A stretch of DNA of 64,000 nt from Eudorina sp. 2006-703-Eu-15 (GCA_003117195.1 BDSI01000051.1:564170-628169); one strand, 5' to 3'. Shown: positions 31,828 to 43,713, counted from the first letter of the stretch. A program made the numbers and translations. The notes: generated from the letters alone by a model not told the origin.

Positions 31828-32098
31828 GGAAGGTGGCGGCCTCTCCAGTGGCCCTGCACTGCACTGAAGGGGCCCACCTCCGGCTGCACCCCGCCGCCAG
31901 GTTCCCCGGTTCTCCATTCAGCCGTCGAGGTGAGTATATCAGCTCCCACCACCACCACGGTGTGCTCGAGAGGTCTGTCCGACGAACAGTCCGGCCCCAT
32001 CAACCCCCATCGCCTCGCCTCGCCCCTGCCCGTTCAGAGGAGTGCCCGCCCTGCGTGGCTGTGTATATGGAGTTCGCGGACTGCGGTTCCCTCGAGGG
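31828..32098 (+). pseudogene. Orphan protein-kinase-like exons
   Basis: Two exons join in phase 1: 31828-31929 (acceptor GGCCCTCAG, donor GTGAGTAT) and 32038 to about 32098 (acceptor CTGCCCGTTCAG). The joined product includes CPPCVAVYMEFADCGSLEG, which reads like the kinase hinge region (subdomain V, xVMEYxxxGSL). No nucleotide-binding loop, catalytic HRD or DFG motif was found on either side, and the opposite-strand gene with its polyadenylation motif begins immediately downstream. This suggests a fragment of a serine/threonine or tyrosine-like kinase gene, either a relic or a gene whose other exons were missed. The kinase assignment rests on one short motif. Confidence 0.35.
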
Positions 32099-32131
32099 GG
32101 TGCTGGGGCAGCGCAGTTTCCCGCGCTGGCT

Positions 32132-32136
32132 TTACA
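32132..32136 (-). terminator. TGTAA polyadenylation motif
   Basis: TGTAA on the minus strand about 195 nt past the stop of the gene at 32331-35574. Confidence 0.5.
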
Positions 32137-32330
32137 TGCCCCTGAGCCACCACCCACCCACCCACCCATCACCCGCCGCGTCCCATCCCAAGGCACGCAA
32201 GATAAACCCGCGCCAACCGCCGATCCATCCGGTCGGAGCTCGGAGGGAGCCTGTCAGTCCTGGGGCCACCGCCGCCGTCGGTCACCCTCAGCAGCAGCGC
32301 CGCCTCCTGCGCCACGCAGCCGTCCGTCAC

Positions 32331-35300
32331 CTACCCAGACCCAGACCCAGACCCAGCCGTCCGTTCCTTGGGCGCGCCTCTCCCGTTCCCGGCCGCCGAC
32401 TTGCCCTCCACGGCGGTGCCTGCCCCTCCCTGGCGCTGCAGCTCCCGGAGCTGACGAATGCGGTGACCCGCGCACGCGACCGCGTCCGCCCCGGCCCTCT
32501 CCTCCTCTCCTGCAACAGCTGTTTTGCCGCGGCTGGCCGCAGCCCCCGATGCGGCTGCTGACCGAGGCCCCGGGGGGCTCGGTGAAACCCGGCCCTGGCC
32601 CCCAAGGCCTGATCCCCCACCCACCGTCGCCGCGGCTGCCGGCCCCAGCCCCGGCCCGCTTCCCTGCCCCGTCACGCCCCCCGTTGGTAAGCCCGGTGCC
32701 CGGGACAGCGGCTCCAGCCTCATCCTCGCGCTGCCGGGCCGCAGCGGCAGCGGTGCACCACCCGACGTCCCCGGCCCCGCGGCGGCCGCGCTCGACTCGC
32801 CGCTGCTGGGCCGGCTGCCCGCCGCCGCCACCGCGCTCCCCTTGCCTACCGCCGCAGCAGCCACCGCCTGGTAGCCCGTCTGCAGCGCGTCCATCTTGGC
32901 CAGGACGCCCTGCAGCTGGGCCGACCAGTCCATCAGGGACTCCACATGCGGCGTGGCCGCGCCCACCGCTACACCGCCTCCATGGTCGTCACCGCCGCCG
33001 CCCCCGCCCAGGCAGGCACCGCTGCCACCCCGCACCAAACCGGAGGCTCCGAGTGCGCCGTGTGGCCCCAAGAGGCCGTTATGCTGTGAAGCCCGCGACT
33101 CGCCACGGCCCGGCCGGGGAAGCAGGGCCGTCACCGTTGGGCCCGGTGCGGCCGCGGGAAGGCCGCCGCCGAAGCCAGCAGTGGTGGTGGCGTCGGCGGC
33201 CCCCGCCCTGCCTCCACCCTCCAGCTCCTGAAGCTCCGCCTCCAGCTCCGCTAGCAGCTGCTGACCCCGGAGGAGCGCGGCGTCGGCGTCGGCGTCAGCT
33301 TTCCTGTGTGTGCAGGGGCCAAAGTGGTGCGTGGTAGGCATGATGGAGGCAACGGAGGCAGGGATGCGCTGCCCCCCTGGGTGTTATGACGGACCATGCT
33401 GTAGGCGATCAGTTCCTCCCCCCACCTACCCACACTCACTCATCGCGGGCTGGCAGTGCGCAGGGCTGAGTCCCTCGTAGCCGGGCCCCCATGAAGCACC
33501 CCGAGCCCCAGGTGAAACCGCACTGGGAAAGCCCTCCTGATCGTCATTGGGGTGCGTCAAGTGCCCCATCGAGCGCATGCCGGCGCCATCCTCCTCCGCC
33601 GTCTCCCTCCGCCTCCTCCCTCCTCCTCCCTCCCTCCTCCTCCCTCCGCCTCCTCCCTCCTCCTCCCTCCCTCCTCCTCCCTCCTCCTCCCTCCTCCTCC
33701 CTCCCTCCTCCCTCCTCCTCCCTCCCTCCTCCCTCCTCCTCCTCCGCCCCTCCCCCCCCCTTCCCCCGCGCTCACCGTCTGGCGGCTGTGGCGGGTCTCT
33801 CCGCGGGCACGGGCCCCCGCAGGTGATGCGGCAGCGGCATCGGAGCTGTTTCGAGGTTCGGGACGGGAGGCCGCGAGAGGGGGGCACCAGAGGGAGCAGG
33901 GCACCAGCAACGTCAAAGTCACCGGGCCGCCAGGGACCATGGCCGGTGAGACACCCGGGAGCCTGTGTGTATTCATCAGGAATCCTTCCATGCCCGACCC
34001 AAACCGGTTGCCTAGCAGTGGGTGCGTGTGCGTCCATCAGCCGCCAGAGGGGTTTCGGTTTCGGAACCGTTGTCACGGGACATCTGCGCGGACCTCTGGA
34101 TCACGGCCCGGCCGGCGCGTCCCGCTCCGAAACCGCCCTCCAGTCGGCCCGAGCGTCCAAACGTGCGGCGCGGTGCCCAAAGGTTCTCCCCCGTACTGTA
34201 GATGCGTACAGTACGCAGCAGTGCAGTTTGAATATGTCTACCAATTTCCTATACCCCCATACTGTACCGGACCACCACCACCCCGCCGGTCAGCATCACT
34301 TCCCGCACATCGTCCCGTTCTCTCGCGGGTCGCCGCACAGACCCGCGGATCCCTCTGCCGTACCTCTCAAGACGTCCGACAAGGGCCGCTGGTCGGGTGT
34401 CGACCACGGCTGCGAGCTGGTCCCCGCCGCTGTGCCGCCCCCGCACCCGCCGCCCGCACCCGAGGCCTGCGGATCCGGGTCTGCACCCGCCCCGGCGGCA
34501 CGCGCTCCGCCCGACGCGGTCAGCTTGAGCCGACCGGCCGCGCCACCCGACCAGATGCGGTCCCGACGCTCCTGTCGCTCCCTCACCAGCGCCGCCAAGT
34601 CCTCGTCGTCCTCACTGCCCAGCTCGGGGAGACCAGGTCCTGGCCCGCCGTTGGCGGAGCAGTGATCCTGCGGCGGCGGCTGCGGCGGCCCCCGGTGGTG
34701 CCCGGCCTTCGCCGCGGCCCCACCGACCGTGGTCACGCTGCCGCCGGGCGGTCTCGTTGCTGCTTTCCCCGCGGGCCCCGGCGGGAGCAACGTTGCAGCT
34801 GACGTCAGAGGCGCCTGAGCCGCGAAATCGGCGGCCGCGGCGTCGCCGGCCAGTGGCGCGGCTTCCGCCTGAGACAAGGCCTGTTCGTTTCGTTGCCGAA
34901 GCTCGAGCTGCGGCGGCGCGAGGCAGGGCAGGGCAGGGAAGTAAGGGTGCAAGCGGATGGCGCCACCAACAGCAGTTGGATTGTGATCCGTCGACCGTCA
35001 AGGTGGCGGGAGCACAGGGCGGAGGTCAGCTGGAGGAGCCCTGCACCGAATCCGCGCCACTCCTGTTTGCAGCCTTGGGGCGGCACGGGCAGTTTGACAC
35101 CCACCATTTCCCGTTCATGCTTTTGCTTCCAAGCTCGGATTGTGGTGAGAACGGAGTCCATCTCCTCAATTGTGGCGTTGACGCCATTGGCGCCAAGCAG
35201 CCCCGCCCCTCGATCCACGCGCACGCCGAGAGGGGTGATTGAGCCCGGCCTGCGCAAAACCCATGGGAAGCTTGAAGACGATTGCCGTTGCTGCTGAGAG

Positions 35301-35574
35301 GGGTTTCGGTTCCTTGTTCATACAAAATGCGCCATGTGTGGCGCCAAGGCATTGTCTTCATCTCCCTCGGCAGGACTGACCGTGCACGAGGAGCAACAGA
35401 TGTTTCGATGTCTTCATCGCCGCTGTCAGCGCCGCCTTCCTCATTCAAAAATCTTGTAATCTCATCATGCAAGTTATCAAATTCTTCCTGCAGGACCAAA
35501 GCGTCCGCCTATAGTTTCAGGGCTGAAACAAAAAACAAACACGCGCTTCCTCTCCCCACCTCAACGCTCGGCAT
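32331..35574 (-). CDS. Unrecognised acidic and coiled-coil protein
   Basis: Seven minus-strand exons keep frame: 35574-35560 (15 nt, MPSVE), 35487-35381, 35249-35105, 34907-34447, 33845-33776, 33522-33440 and 33303-32331, giving 617 residues. The start is acidic (EEEFDNLHDEITRFLNEEGG), followed by ITPLGVRVDRGAGLLGANG and a heptad-like helix spanning an exon junction (MDSVLTTIRAWKQKH, then ELRQRNEQALSQAE). A charged segment (EDDEDLAALVRERQERRDRI) and a second helix (LLAELEAELQELEG) follow; the last third is Ala/Gly/Pro/Ser-rich low complexity with one conserved-looking helix (MDWSAQLQGVLAKMDALQ), ending in GSGSGSG. No family was recognised; composition suggests an intracellular scaffold or adaptor. 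Weak points are the GTGCGG donor at 34446, the GTCAGT donor at 35380 and the true extent of the last exon. Confidence 0.62.
33591..33768 (+). repeat. Long (CCTCCTCCCT)-type polypyrimidine tract
   Basis: About 170 nt almost purely C and T on the plus strand (purine-rich on the transcribed gene's sense strand), built of CTCC/CCTCCT units. It fills the intron between exons 33845-33776 and 33522-33440. Confidence 0.95.
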
Positions 35575-35693
35575 AAAGTTCTTACTGCAGATAGGTATTT
35601 ACTATCTGAAGGTATTAGTCAATTGCGGTTCAATAGAGCGCAGTAGACCCCTGGCTTGCCACTTCGTTAGGTAACAGTTAATTCCCAATAATA

Positions 35694-35698
35694 TTACA
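35694..35698 (-). terminator. TGTAA polyadenylation motif
   Basis: TGTAA on the minus strand about 380 nt past the stop of the FUN14 gene and 120 nt before the start codon of the next minus-strand gene. Confidence 0.45.
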
Positions 35699-36075
35699 GA
35701 GCGCAAGATAATACGAAATTAATGTTGACATCTCATTTAGCATCGAGCTCCGAAACTTGCCATAGCGCGCGCGACACGATCCTTAGGCCTTCTGTAGTAC
35801 CGCACGCCATCCGAGCTGTCCCCCAAAAGAATGTACAAAAAAGAACTTCGACACGCTAACCCGCACGAAAGCCACAAGGCGGCTGTTCAGTACAGTTAAA
35901 ACAATGCACTAGTCCTGCCTGCAAGGAGTATGCGCGCTCAAGTAGTCCTGCCTGCAACCAGTATGTGCGCAAGAAACCACGATACGCTCTTGGTCATTGA
36001 CCCACATAACACGATCGACATGGTGTACAAACGTCACGCGGTTCGTGCGAAGTGCCACCTCTTTCCGGCGCGCGT

Positions 36076-37749
36076 TCAGAAACTCTTGAGTGCCAGCAGG
36101 AACCCGGCGAGGAAGCCCCCTGCGCTGGGGACACCCTGCGACAGCGCCGCGAGGCCCTTGCTGACTAACGGCTTGAAATCTTCCGCGTCCACCTTCCTGT
36201 GGGGGGACGGGCAACGACGGTGCAACAGGTCGGGGGAAAGTGATGGAATGGGCGGCAAGCAAAGGCCAACCAGCCGCGTGCCCCACCATCATCGGTGCAC
36301 CGACTGACACTTATCGGGGGTCAACATGGAACCCAGGGCTATCGGCGCACCGCACCCGTCTTTGTTGACGTCCAGGGCCTGGGTCACGGTGTTGTGCACG
36401 TGGGACCAGTTGACGGTGATGAAGCCCGTGTAGGCTAGGCCCTGGATGAACAGGAACGCCAGCCCCACGCAGACCGCCACGAACTGCCCCACTTTCTGCA
36501 GACCGTGGGATGCAAGGGATGTGGGATGCACGGGATGAACTGTGTTAGCAAGGAGAAAAGCTGAGCCGCGAATAAGCAAAACCGTGTCCAGCAATGCAAC
36601 CGACGACTGAGACCGAGACCATGAACTGTGTGCGTGTGTCGAAGACACGAGGCGCAAGCGATCAGAGTGGCGACGGTCAGGCAAAGGCGGATGCATACAT
36701 GGGCGGTGTTACGGCGGACCCCGCCCCGTGTGCGGTCATCGGACGGGTGCACAGGCAAGAGGGTTGGATGCGTTGCTGAGCTTCACCCACTGGGCTGAAC
36801 CACATGGCTACAGCCGCAGATCTTCACGTTGACTACTCCAGTACGCAGTACCTGTCCTAGGCTGGGAGCACCCTCCGCCTCCAGGCCCTTACAGGTGCGA
36901 TACTATCCTACAGCAGACGACTAGCTCACTCGGAACAGGCGAAGCACGCCGCCCTCATAGCAAGTCCCTGTTAGCTCACCTTGAGCGCGTATCCGGCAGC
37001 AGCGCCAACGCAGCCGCTGAAGCCCAGGTTGGTCAGGATGGGGCCCGCAAGGTTCCACATAATGTCGGTCACCTGAGCACCGGATGGCATAAGCACGTGC
37101 GCCGTTGCGACCCACATCAGACATTGGGATCTTGGGTGCCACAACGCGTCGTAAAGACGCCCTGACGGCGACAGCCAGCCAGACCCTGGTGGGATACAAG
37201 TCCCGTAGCCGATTTCGGGTCTGAATTCAGCCGATCCAGGGGGCTTCAGAGGGCCTACAATCACGGGACGCAGGCGGGTGTCCAGCCCTTAAAACGACCG
37301 ACTGCCGAACGCTGGAAACCCGAGAGTGTACCAAGCAACGAACCTTCTCTACGGTCAGCTCTTCTGACGGCTTGGCCACTGGGGGTGGCTCCTGCTTCTT
37401 GGCCGCCCATGCCGCACCCTCGCCACAAAGCAGCACCCCGCCAGCCACTGCCAGCCCCACTGCGCGACCCCATCTGTCACCCCGGCCCTCCCCAGAGGGG
37501 CCAGACTCCGAGCCGCCTGCATGCGCCAGATAATCGAAGCGCTATCAGCAGGCTGATCGCGCTCCAACGGATGGCTTCAACGGATGGTTGCGAGACGCCA
37601 GCATCAAACAACCGCACTTTTCTGGTAAGACATGGCAGCAAAGCAGGTTGTACGACCCATCGTATCTCACCACCTCCAAGACCATTTCGGCCACCCCCGA
37701 TGGCACCTCCACCTCCGCTACCGCCGAGAAAGGCAGACAGCGAAGTCAT
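36076..37749 (-). CDS. FUN14-domain membrane protein, paralogue 1
   Basis: Five minus-strand exons: 37749-37671, 37516-37344, 37072-36980, 36495-36356 and 36196-36076 (phases 1, 0, 0, 2), giving 201 residues. The N-terminus is Gly/Ser-rich, then GLAVAGGVLLCGEGAAWA, a hydrophobic stretch ending in an AWA-like processing site, suggesting import into an organelle (plastid or mitochondrion; inference). The FUN14 fold follows: NLGFSGCVGAAAGYALK, KVGQFVAVCVGLAFLFIQ, LAYTGFITVNW, and the closing GVPSAGGFLAGFLLALKSF. The loop DVNKDGKVDAED before the last helix matches an EF-hand calcium loop at nearly every ligand position. No LC3-interacting motif is visible. It is transcribed head-to-head with YIF1. 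Intron 3 carries a dispersed repeat shared with intron 5 of paralogue 2. Confidence 0.93.
36550..36620 (-). repeat. Dispersed 71-bp element, copy 2
   Basis: Reverse complement of 15859-15930 with about two mismatches, containing AAGCTGAGCCGCGAATAAGC. It lies in intron 3 of FUN14 paralogue 1. Confidence 0.85.
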
Positions 37750-38507
37750 AGGCCTGCGGGCGCCCGAAACACAACAATTCGACAGAGATCAAGAACATTA
37801 TTGTGAAGTCCTCCTAATGCGCATGAGATGAGTTGAGACGTAACGACGGAAACTGGCCAGCCCTCAACGACTGCGCCGGTACGTTCCCTCGTAGCGCAAG
37901 GGGCGGAGACCAGAAGGCACACCTGGTTACTTGCAGAACATTTCGCTGTGCGATACCGGTCATCCAGCAGCCCTACAGTAAGCGAAGCATGCCAACGGAA
38001 TTAGGGGCAGAGACCGTTCCCATGTACGTCGTCCTCTTGGCCCTAGTCTTGCTGGCGCTTACAGTCCCAACGGATCATAAAACCCTGTATTGTTTTGCCA
38101 ATCCACCTGAAATTGACGGACAGCAGAGCCGCTTCCTGGGACGACACGAGCCATGGTGTGAGACCCTAGTAATCGCACGAGTGACATGCTCAGCTTTGTA
38201 ATTACAAACGTCAAACCTCAAGCAGACAGCACTTAGGTGCCTTGGTTTAGATGCGCGTTGCTCTCTGAGAACAGATGTTGCACGACGAAACGAGTACGGA
38301 GTACGCGACAGCACCGCTTCCATGAGCAAAACTTCAAACGAATTGCGTTAAGCTTACCATACGAAAGTGGCTCCTTGTAACACATTACTTGTAGACGCCT
38401 TACCAAGCATATTCAAACTTGATCTTGTGCAACTTAGCTTGCGCACAGCGCGATTAACTTGCCAATTCTGTACTGAGACTTGATAGAAACTGCCTGGCGC
38501 TTTTGAT
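37750..38507. promoter_or_regulatory. Divergent promoter region FUN14/YIF1
   Basis: 758 bp between the two start codons of the head-to-head FUN14 (minus) and YIF1 (plus) genes, with no ORF of its own. It must hold both promoters; no specific element was identified with confidence. Confidence 0.45.
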
Positions 38508-41500
38508 ATGTACCAACCTGGTCATCCTGGACCAGGGGAACAGCACCCGGCGCAGCATGGCTACTTTCCGCCTGCACCGCCGTCTGGCTCGCATTTGCAC
38601 CCGGCGCCAGGGATGACCAACATGATGCCTCCTGCGCCCAAGAGTGGCCAGCTGCCGCCACCGCATGCCTACGGCATGCCCCCTCCACCTGGGCCCCCCC
38701 CGCCTGGGCCGCAGCCACCGGGGCCCATCCCCTTCGTTGGCTCAGTGGCCGCGCCTCCCCATAGTGCGACGTACATTCCTCCACAGCAACCTTACGGGCA
38801 ATCCTACAACCAAGGGTCCTATTCGCAAGCTCATCAGCAGGGGCATCCGGTGCCTTACATGGCTCAGGTACAGTTTGCGACTCAGATTGAGTCGTGGATG
38901 TTCGATGCAGCACCACAATGTCACACTATCCATACCCAGCTCATGGCATGTAAATATTTGGCATGCGATCATGTATGTTAGCAGCGACCAGTCGAACTGA
39001 TGACTGGACAAGGAGAGTTGGCCGTGGTAACGTGTCGTCCACAAGGAGGGGTTGTGCACAGGATCCATGGCCGGAGATGGATGAGATCAAAACGGGGCAG
39101 TAGTCAGAGCGCACTGCCGGAGATGTTAATTATGAAACCATCCTCCGCCCCTCCTGCAACACCAGACCTCCCAGCCTGAGGCGGGCACGGTGCCAGGGCC
39201 GGCACCTGCTACCGGTCTATATCCGGGCTTCGGCATGCCGTTGAATCCCATGGAGCAGCATCGGCAGGCCCCGCCACCGGAGGCGGTGCCGGTGCCAGGG
39301 CCGGCGCCTGCCACCGGTCAATACCCGGGCTTCGGCATGCCGTTGAATCCCTTGGGGCTGATGGCTGCAGGTATGGGGACGGGCATCACTACGGGCTTGG
39401 GAGTATCCGTGAGGAGTTCAGGGCGTGGGCGTGCTTGAGTAATTGTGCTAATGCCTGGTCCTTACATTCGTAACCAGCATCCGTAACTGCTTTGGGCAAC
39501 ACGTGCTTGCTGTCCATGGTAGCGTATATGCGCGCGAAGCCGTGTCTGCGCGACGTGGTGGCTTGGCTCGAGCTTGGCTGCTGCAGCACGCCTGCGGATC
39601 CCTGAAAACTCTGTGTTGCAGACGCCAATCCGGCGTGAGTGCCCCCGGAAAGTAATTTTCGCGCATATTATTTTGCTCAGTTGGACGGCCCTGCGAACCT
39701 TGGTATGGCACCTTCTGCAGGGACGATCTTCAGTGGAAGCCAGAACTGGGGCCAGCAGTACGTGGAGCGAATGCAGCAGCGGGTGGGCTACTTCACGGGA
39801 GGAGCGCTACATTTTCACTTCGCAATCAATAAGCAGTACGGTGAGGCCTGGGCCGTGAGGACGGGGACCATGCAGGGCCGTCGTCGAGAGATGGAACGGC
39901 CCCCCCGCGCCCCCCCCCATGGGCCGTTCACAGCGTCACTCGCTGGCTCCGACTACAAGAATAAGTCATCGCGCGAATGCAGTGATGTGTGAGCTCTTTA
40001 TTGACGTGCAGCATGAGAGCACGCCTTCTCCGTACAACGTGATCCGCTACAGACCTGCGCTGCTGCTTCTGTCCGGACCCACTTTCTCCCGGACCCACCG
40101 GCGCCAAGTCTTATGACTTCTTAGTCAGGGCCCATCCCTGCCGCTTCCGGGCGTTCCTCTCAGCGCATCGAGGTATCTAGTTCTCGGCCGGGTATCCATG
40201 CCCCGTCCTCCCTTTCCGCAGTGGCCTCGAAGCTCCTGATGCTTATAGCCCCTTTCCTACGGCGCTGGACATACACACGGCAGCCGGAGCAGGTGTGTGT
40301 GTGTGTATGTGCGGTGTGTTCGGGGTTCCGCTCCGGGCTCACTGCATTGCCTGGCAGGGAGGGGTTCTTCCCTCCCAGCCCTGCGCACCTGTCTTGCATG
40401 CCCTTCGCGTTGGTGCACGCGGCACAGCCTCCCCTCTGTCCACCGGCCTGCTAGCCCTCTTCAGCGGCGTTCGCTCTGCGCACGCTCCGATCACCCCCCA
40501 GATGCAAGGCGGGCCCCTGTTCAAGCCCCCTCGCGAGGACATCAACTGCCCGGATCTGTACATCCCGCTTATGGCGCTGTGGACGTACGCCCTGCTGTGC
40601 TCGGGCGTGCAAGCCATCCGGGGCAAGTTCAAGCCGGACAACATGTATCCGCTGGTGAGAGAGGCGCTGAGCAAAGGTTCGCGGCCGAGCGTCGGCCTTC
40701 GGCCGCCTCATCATCCGGGGGCTCCTGGCTGTGTCCCGTTGCATCGCGTCGGGCTCGCGTATGTGGAGCCCGCGGCGGTCCCGCAGTGCTGCTTGCCGCA
40801 TAAGGCCGCACAAGCGGCCAATTTGGGCCTGTGGGCCGCAGTGATTGGTTCATCGCGCCCTCAGCCATCCCTGGCTGTCCCTCTTGCAGTCTCCGGCTGA
40901 CCCGTCGCCCTGACTCGATACAGAATCCCGGTTGCGGTTGGTTTGAATGCCGCTGAGCGCTGACCCCCAAGACCACGAGGCTCATCATTCCTCGTGACCT
41001 CCGGCCGTCACTCATTCACCGAGCATGCGCCCATTTGCATATGGTGGGCGGTCCTGGCACTGGCGGCATCACCTCCCCTGCCTCGCCTCGTCTCGCCTTA
41101 TCTCAGGTCTGGAGCGCTTGCATGGCGTGGCTGGTGCACCTGCTGGTGGCCAAGCTCATCCTGCGCGCCATGGCGCTTCCCGCGTCGGTGCCCTGGGTGG
41201 AGCTGGCCGCCTACACGGGCTACTCGTTCGTGCCCGTGTGCTTGTCAATTGTGGCGGGGCAGCTGGGTGGCCGGTGGGCGTACTGGGCACTGTGGGCTTA
41301 CGGTAGCCTTTGCATGGCCATCTTCCTGGTGCGCACCATGAAGAGAGTCATCTTCCAGGAGACGAGAGGTTACGGTGAGGACGGGGCGGGGTCGCCGCCG
41401 GGGAGGCGGGTATCTGGGGTGCAGCAGCTGGGAGGAGTATGCGGTGGGGGTCTGGCCCTGCTGCCAGGCCGGCCGTGACCTGCTTGACACGCCGCGGTGC

Positions 41501-41763
41501 TTCCCCACCTCGCCGGCTCACCAAGGCAGCTGGGTTGGGGTTCCCTCCTGCAGCTTATGATATTTGCTTGCGCAAACAAGGCGAACCTGACCCTCGCTGC
41601 CTCCAACTGCGGGTCTCTGTCCCGCGGTCCTCCAACTGCGGATCGGTGTGCCTCCCATCCAACCTGCCGTGCAGGTCGCGACCTGACTCTCGTCAACTAC
41701 CTGCTGCTGGGGTTGGCCCTCTTCCAGTTTCCCTACGCTTTCTACTTGGGCATGCGGCCGTGA
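38508..41763 (+). CDS. YIF1: YIF1 family Golgi/ER membrane-traffic protein
   Basis: Six exons close exactly: 38508-38867, 39166-39408, 39681-39840, 40455-40654, 41107-41374 and 41675-41763 (phases 0, 0, 1, 0, 1), giving 439 residues. The N-terminal half is cytosolic and rich in Pro, Gln, Gly and Tyr, with a duplicated 34-residue unit (PGPAPATGxYPGFGMPLNP). The C-terminal half matches YIF1: GALHFHFAINKQYG, the family signature PPREDINCPDLYIPLMALW, and five predicted membrane helices, the last being LVNYLLLGLALFQFPYAFYL before a short GMRP tail. YIF1 works with YIP1 and Rab GTPases in vesicle transport between ER and Golgi. The Pro-rich extension is longer than in animal or yeast proteins. The exon 2-3 junction is the least certain: a shorter splice (39370 to 39712) also keeps frame. 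Confidence 0.93.
39178..39351 (+). repeat. Direct repeat, 102-bp period, inside YIF1
   Basis: Copies at 39178-39249 and 39280-39351 share GTGCCAGGGCCGGC and GGGCTTCGGCATGCCGTTGA; they encode the duplicated PGPAPATG..GFGMPLNP unit. Confidence 0.93.
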
Positions 41764-43713
41764 GGTCGAGGGAGGGTCCGAGGAGGCGCGTGAGGCAGTG
41801 CGGGTCGCCGGGGTTTGCAACGAGAGCGCGGTGGGGTCAGGGACCTGCCGGCCGGCAGCAAGAGATGCGCGTGAGGGTGCTTCCGAACGGCCGCATGGCG
41901 CCTTATATTGTCTGCAAGCACGCGGGGCTAATGTGTTGGAGCGCGGTGGTGGTAGGGCGTGAGCCTGTCGGGTGATGGGGTATCGTGGGGGTTAAAGAGA
42001 AACAGCCCAGACACACCCAGCCAGGCGACAAATACTGGGCTGGGTAACCCTCTCCCATCGCGGGGGTTACGAGTGCAGGCCCTGACGGGGGGGGGCCACC
42101 TGGGAGGATGCCAGCTCATGCGCTGCGTCTGCAGCGTGACGCCACAAACACGGACGGAGGCGCATTGCCGTTGGGCGTTTGGGGCAGCGACGGAATAGTC
42201 GGGCCAGTTTACTTTGCCACCGGGAGGGGTTTGGGGACATGCTGACCTGATTAAGATGCGCTCCGTGCCAGTGCCTAGATGTTGCAGTTGGTTTTGGACG
42301 TTTGCTTGAACGAAAGAACCTGGCCTTGTTCTTGTTGGCTGACTTCATGCCTGGTGGGTTACCTGTTCGGATCTCCGGCAGGTTACCGTCATCTTGTTGA
42401 GACGGTGCGACTTACCATTGATCTGACCTGCGCCAGACCACAGAGTACAGCCGAAGGGCCGCACCGGGTTATCGTGCGGGGGCAGCTCTACTAGGGGGAG
42501 CAGCTAAAAAATGTGATCGACTAGGATGGACTAGGCAACCACAAGTGTGGTTAACGGACCATAAGGGCCTTCGTGTGACTCGGTTGCGTCTGCATGTTTG
42601 CACCGTACCTAATTTGCGGTCTTGTTGGCTGCTTTTGCGCTGCGACGTTCCTGCAGGTCCACTGTAGTAGCAGTTGAATCTTGGTTTGTCGCTGTCAGTC
42701 AACCGGCGGTACCCGGCACCCTTCTTTCCCCTGAAAGAACGTCTGCCGTGTGTACACCCAAATATAGAGGGGAGCGCTGCGCAATATAGGTAAGAGTAAT
42801 ACACCGAGCCAAAGATGCGGCAATAATTATTACATTCAATCTTATTAGAGAGCCGAAATAGGAGGCGCGATACAGCAAACTGCGCCCGTGGCCACGGCCA
42901 CCAGGGGTACTACACTTCCCAATAATTGTCGTGACTACCGTCACCCCTCTCTGCCAGTATTGACAGACGCGGTAGAGTACGCGTGAAACCACAAACACGC
43001 ACGCATCAGCTGGACTTCGCTTTTTCGGCTCAGTCCTCTTATACAGGTATGAAGTACACACACACACATTAAGCTCTCATTCGGACAATCAATGACGTGT
43101 CCTATTACAGTATTGGTATCCGGCGCGTTCTGGCGGCACCGTGTCCATCCAGCAGTACCCCCCCCCCACACACACACACACTGCTCAAGCACCGCGCCAA
43201 CCATGTGGTCCAATCGCTCGGGAACAGCAAGCAGTACCCAGTACTTATGAGAAGCTCAAACACCTTTGGGCCCCAACACACACACCCCGCAGGACGACAC
43301 GTGCTGCAGGCACAGCTAACCATGTGTGCCGGCCGACCATCGCCTGCTGCACAGCGGCGGCACTTCCATGCCCGAGCCGCAACACTCCTGCCATTATTAC
43401 CACGACCCCGCTGGCAACTCAGGCCCCCACCCTAATCTACAGGCAGGGCCCCTCACGGACCCACAATGCTCCAACAGAGCGCACGTCTACCTAAGAATGA
43501 AGAGTCGGTCAGAAGCTACGCCCTCTGTCACACCTCGTGGTCAAAATTGATGACGCGCGGCACAACTGCGTCCCCGTGCACGTCCTCACATGGACCCCAC
43601 CCCCCCGCACAAAATCTCACAGTTCTCAGCCCCACCCCCCCACACAAAATCCCACAGTTCTCAGCCACACAGTCATCAACTGCTCAATTCTTAGTCACAC
43701 AGTCATCAACTGC
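41764..43713. other. Convergent intergenic region
   Basis: 3' flanks of YIF1 (plus) and the ferredoxin gene (minus). No gene was seen. It contains a copy of the 35-bp dispersed repeat, a C/CA-rich stretch near 43160-43180, and on the minus strand a TGTAA motif at 43105-43109 that could serve the ferredoxin gene. Confidence 0.45.
41987..42022 (-). repeat. Dispersed 35-bp repeat, copy 2
   Basis: Reverse complement of 14444-14478: GGGGGTTAAAGAGAAACAGC followed by CCAGACACACCCAGC on the plus strand. Confidence 0.7.

Noticed and set aside
32042..33337. 431-residue plus-strand frame, Pro/Arg-rich
   Set aside because: Mostly antisense to the last exon of the minus-strand coiled-coil gene, which has helix-like segments and a good intron chain; only the first few codons region overlaps the kinase-like exon, in another frame.
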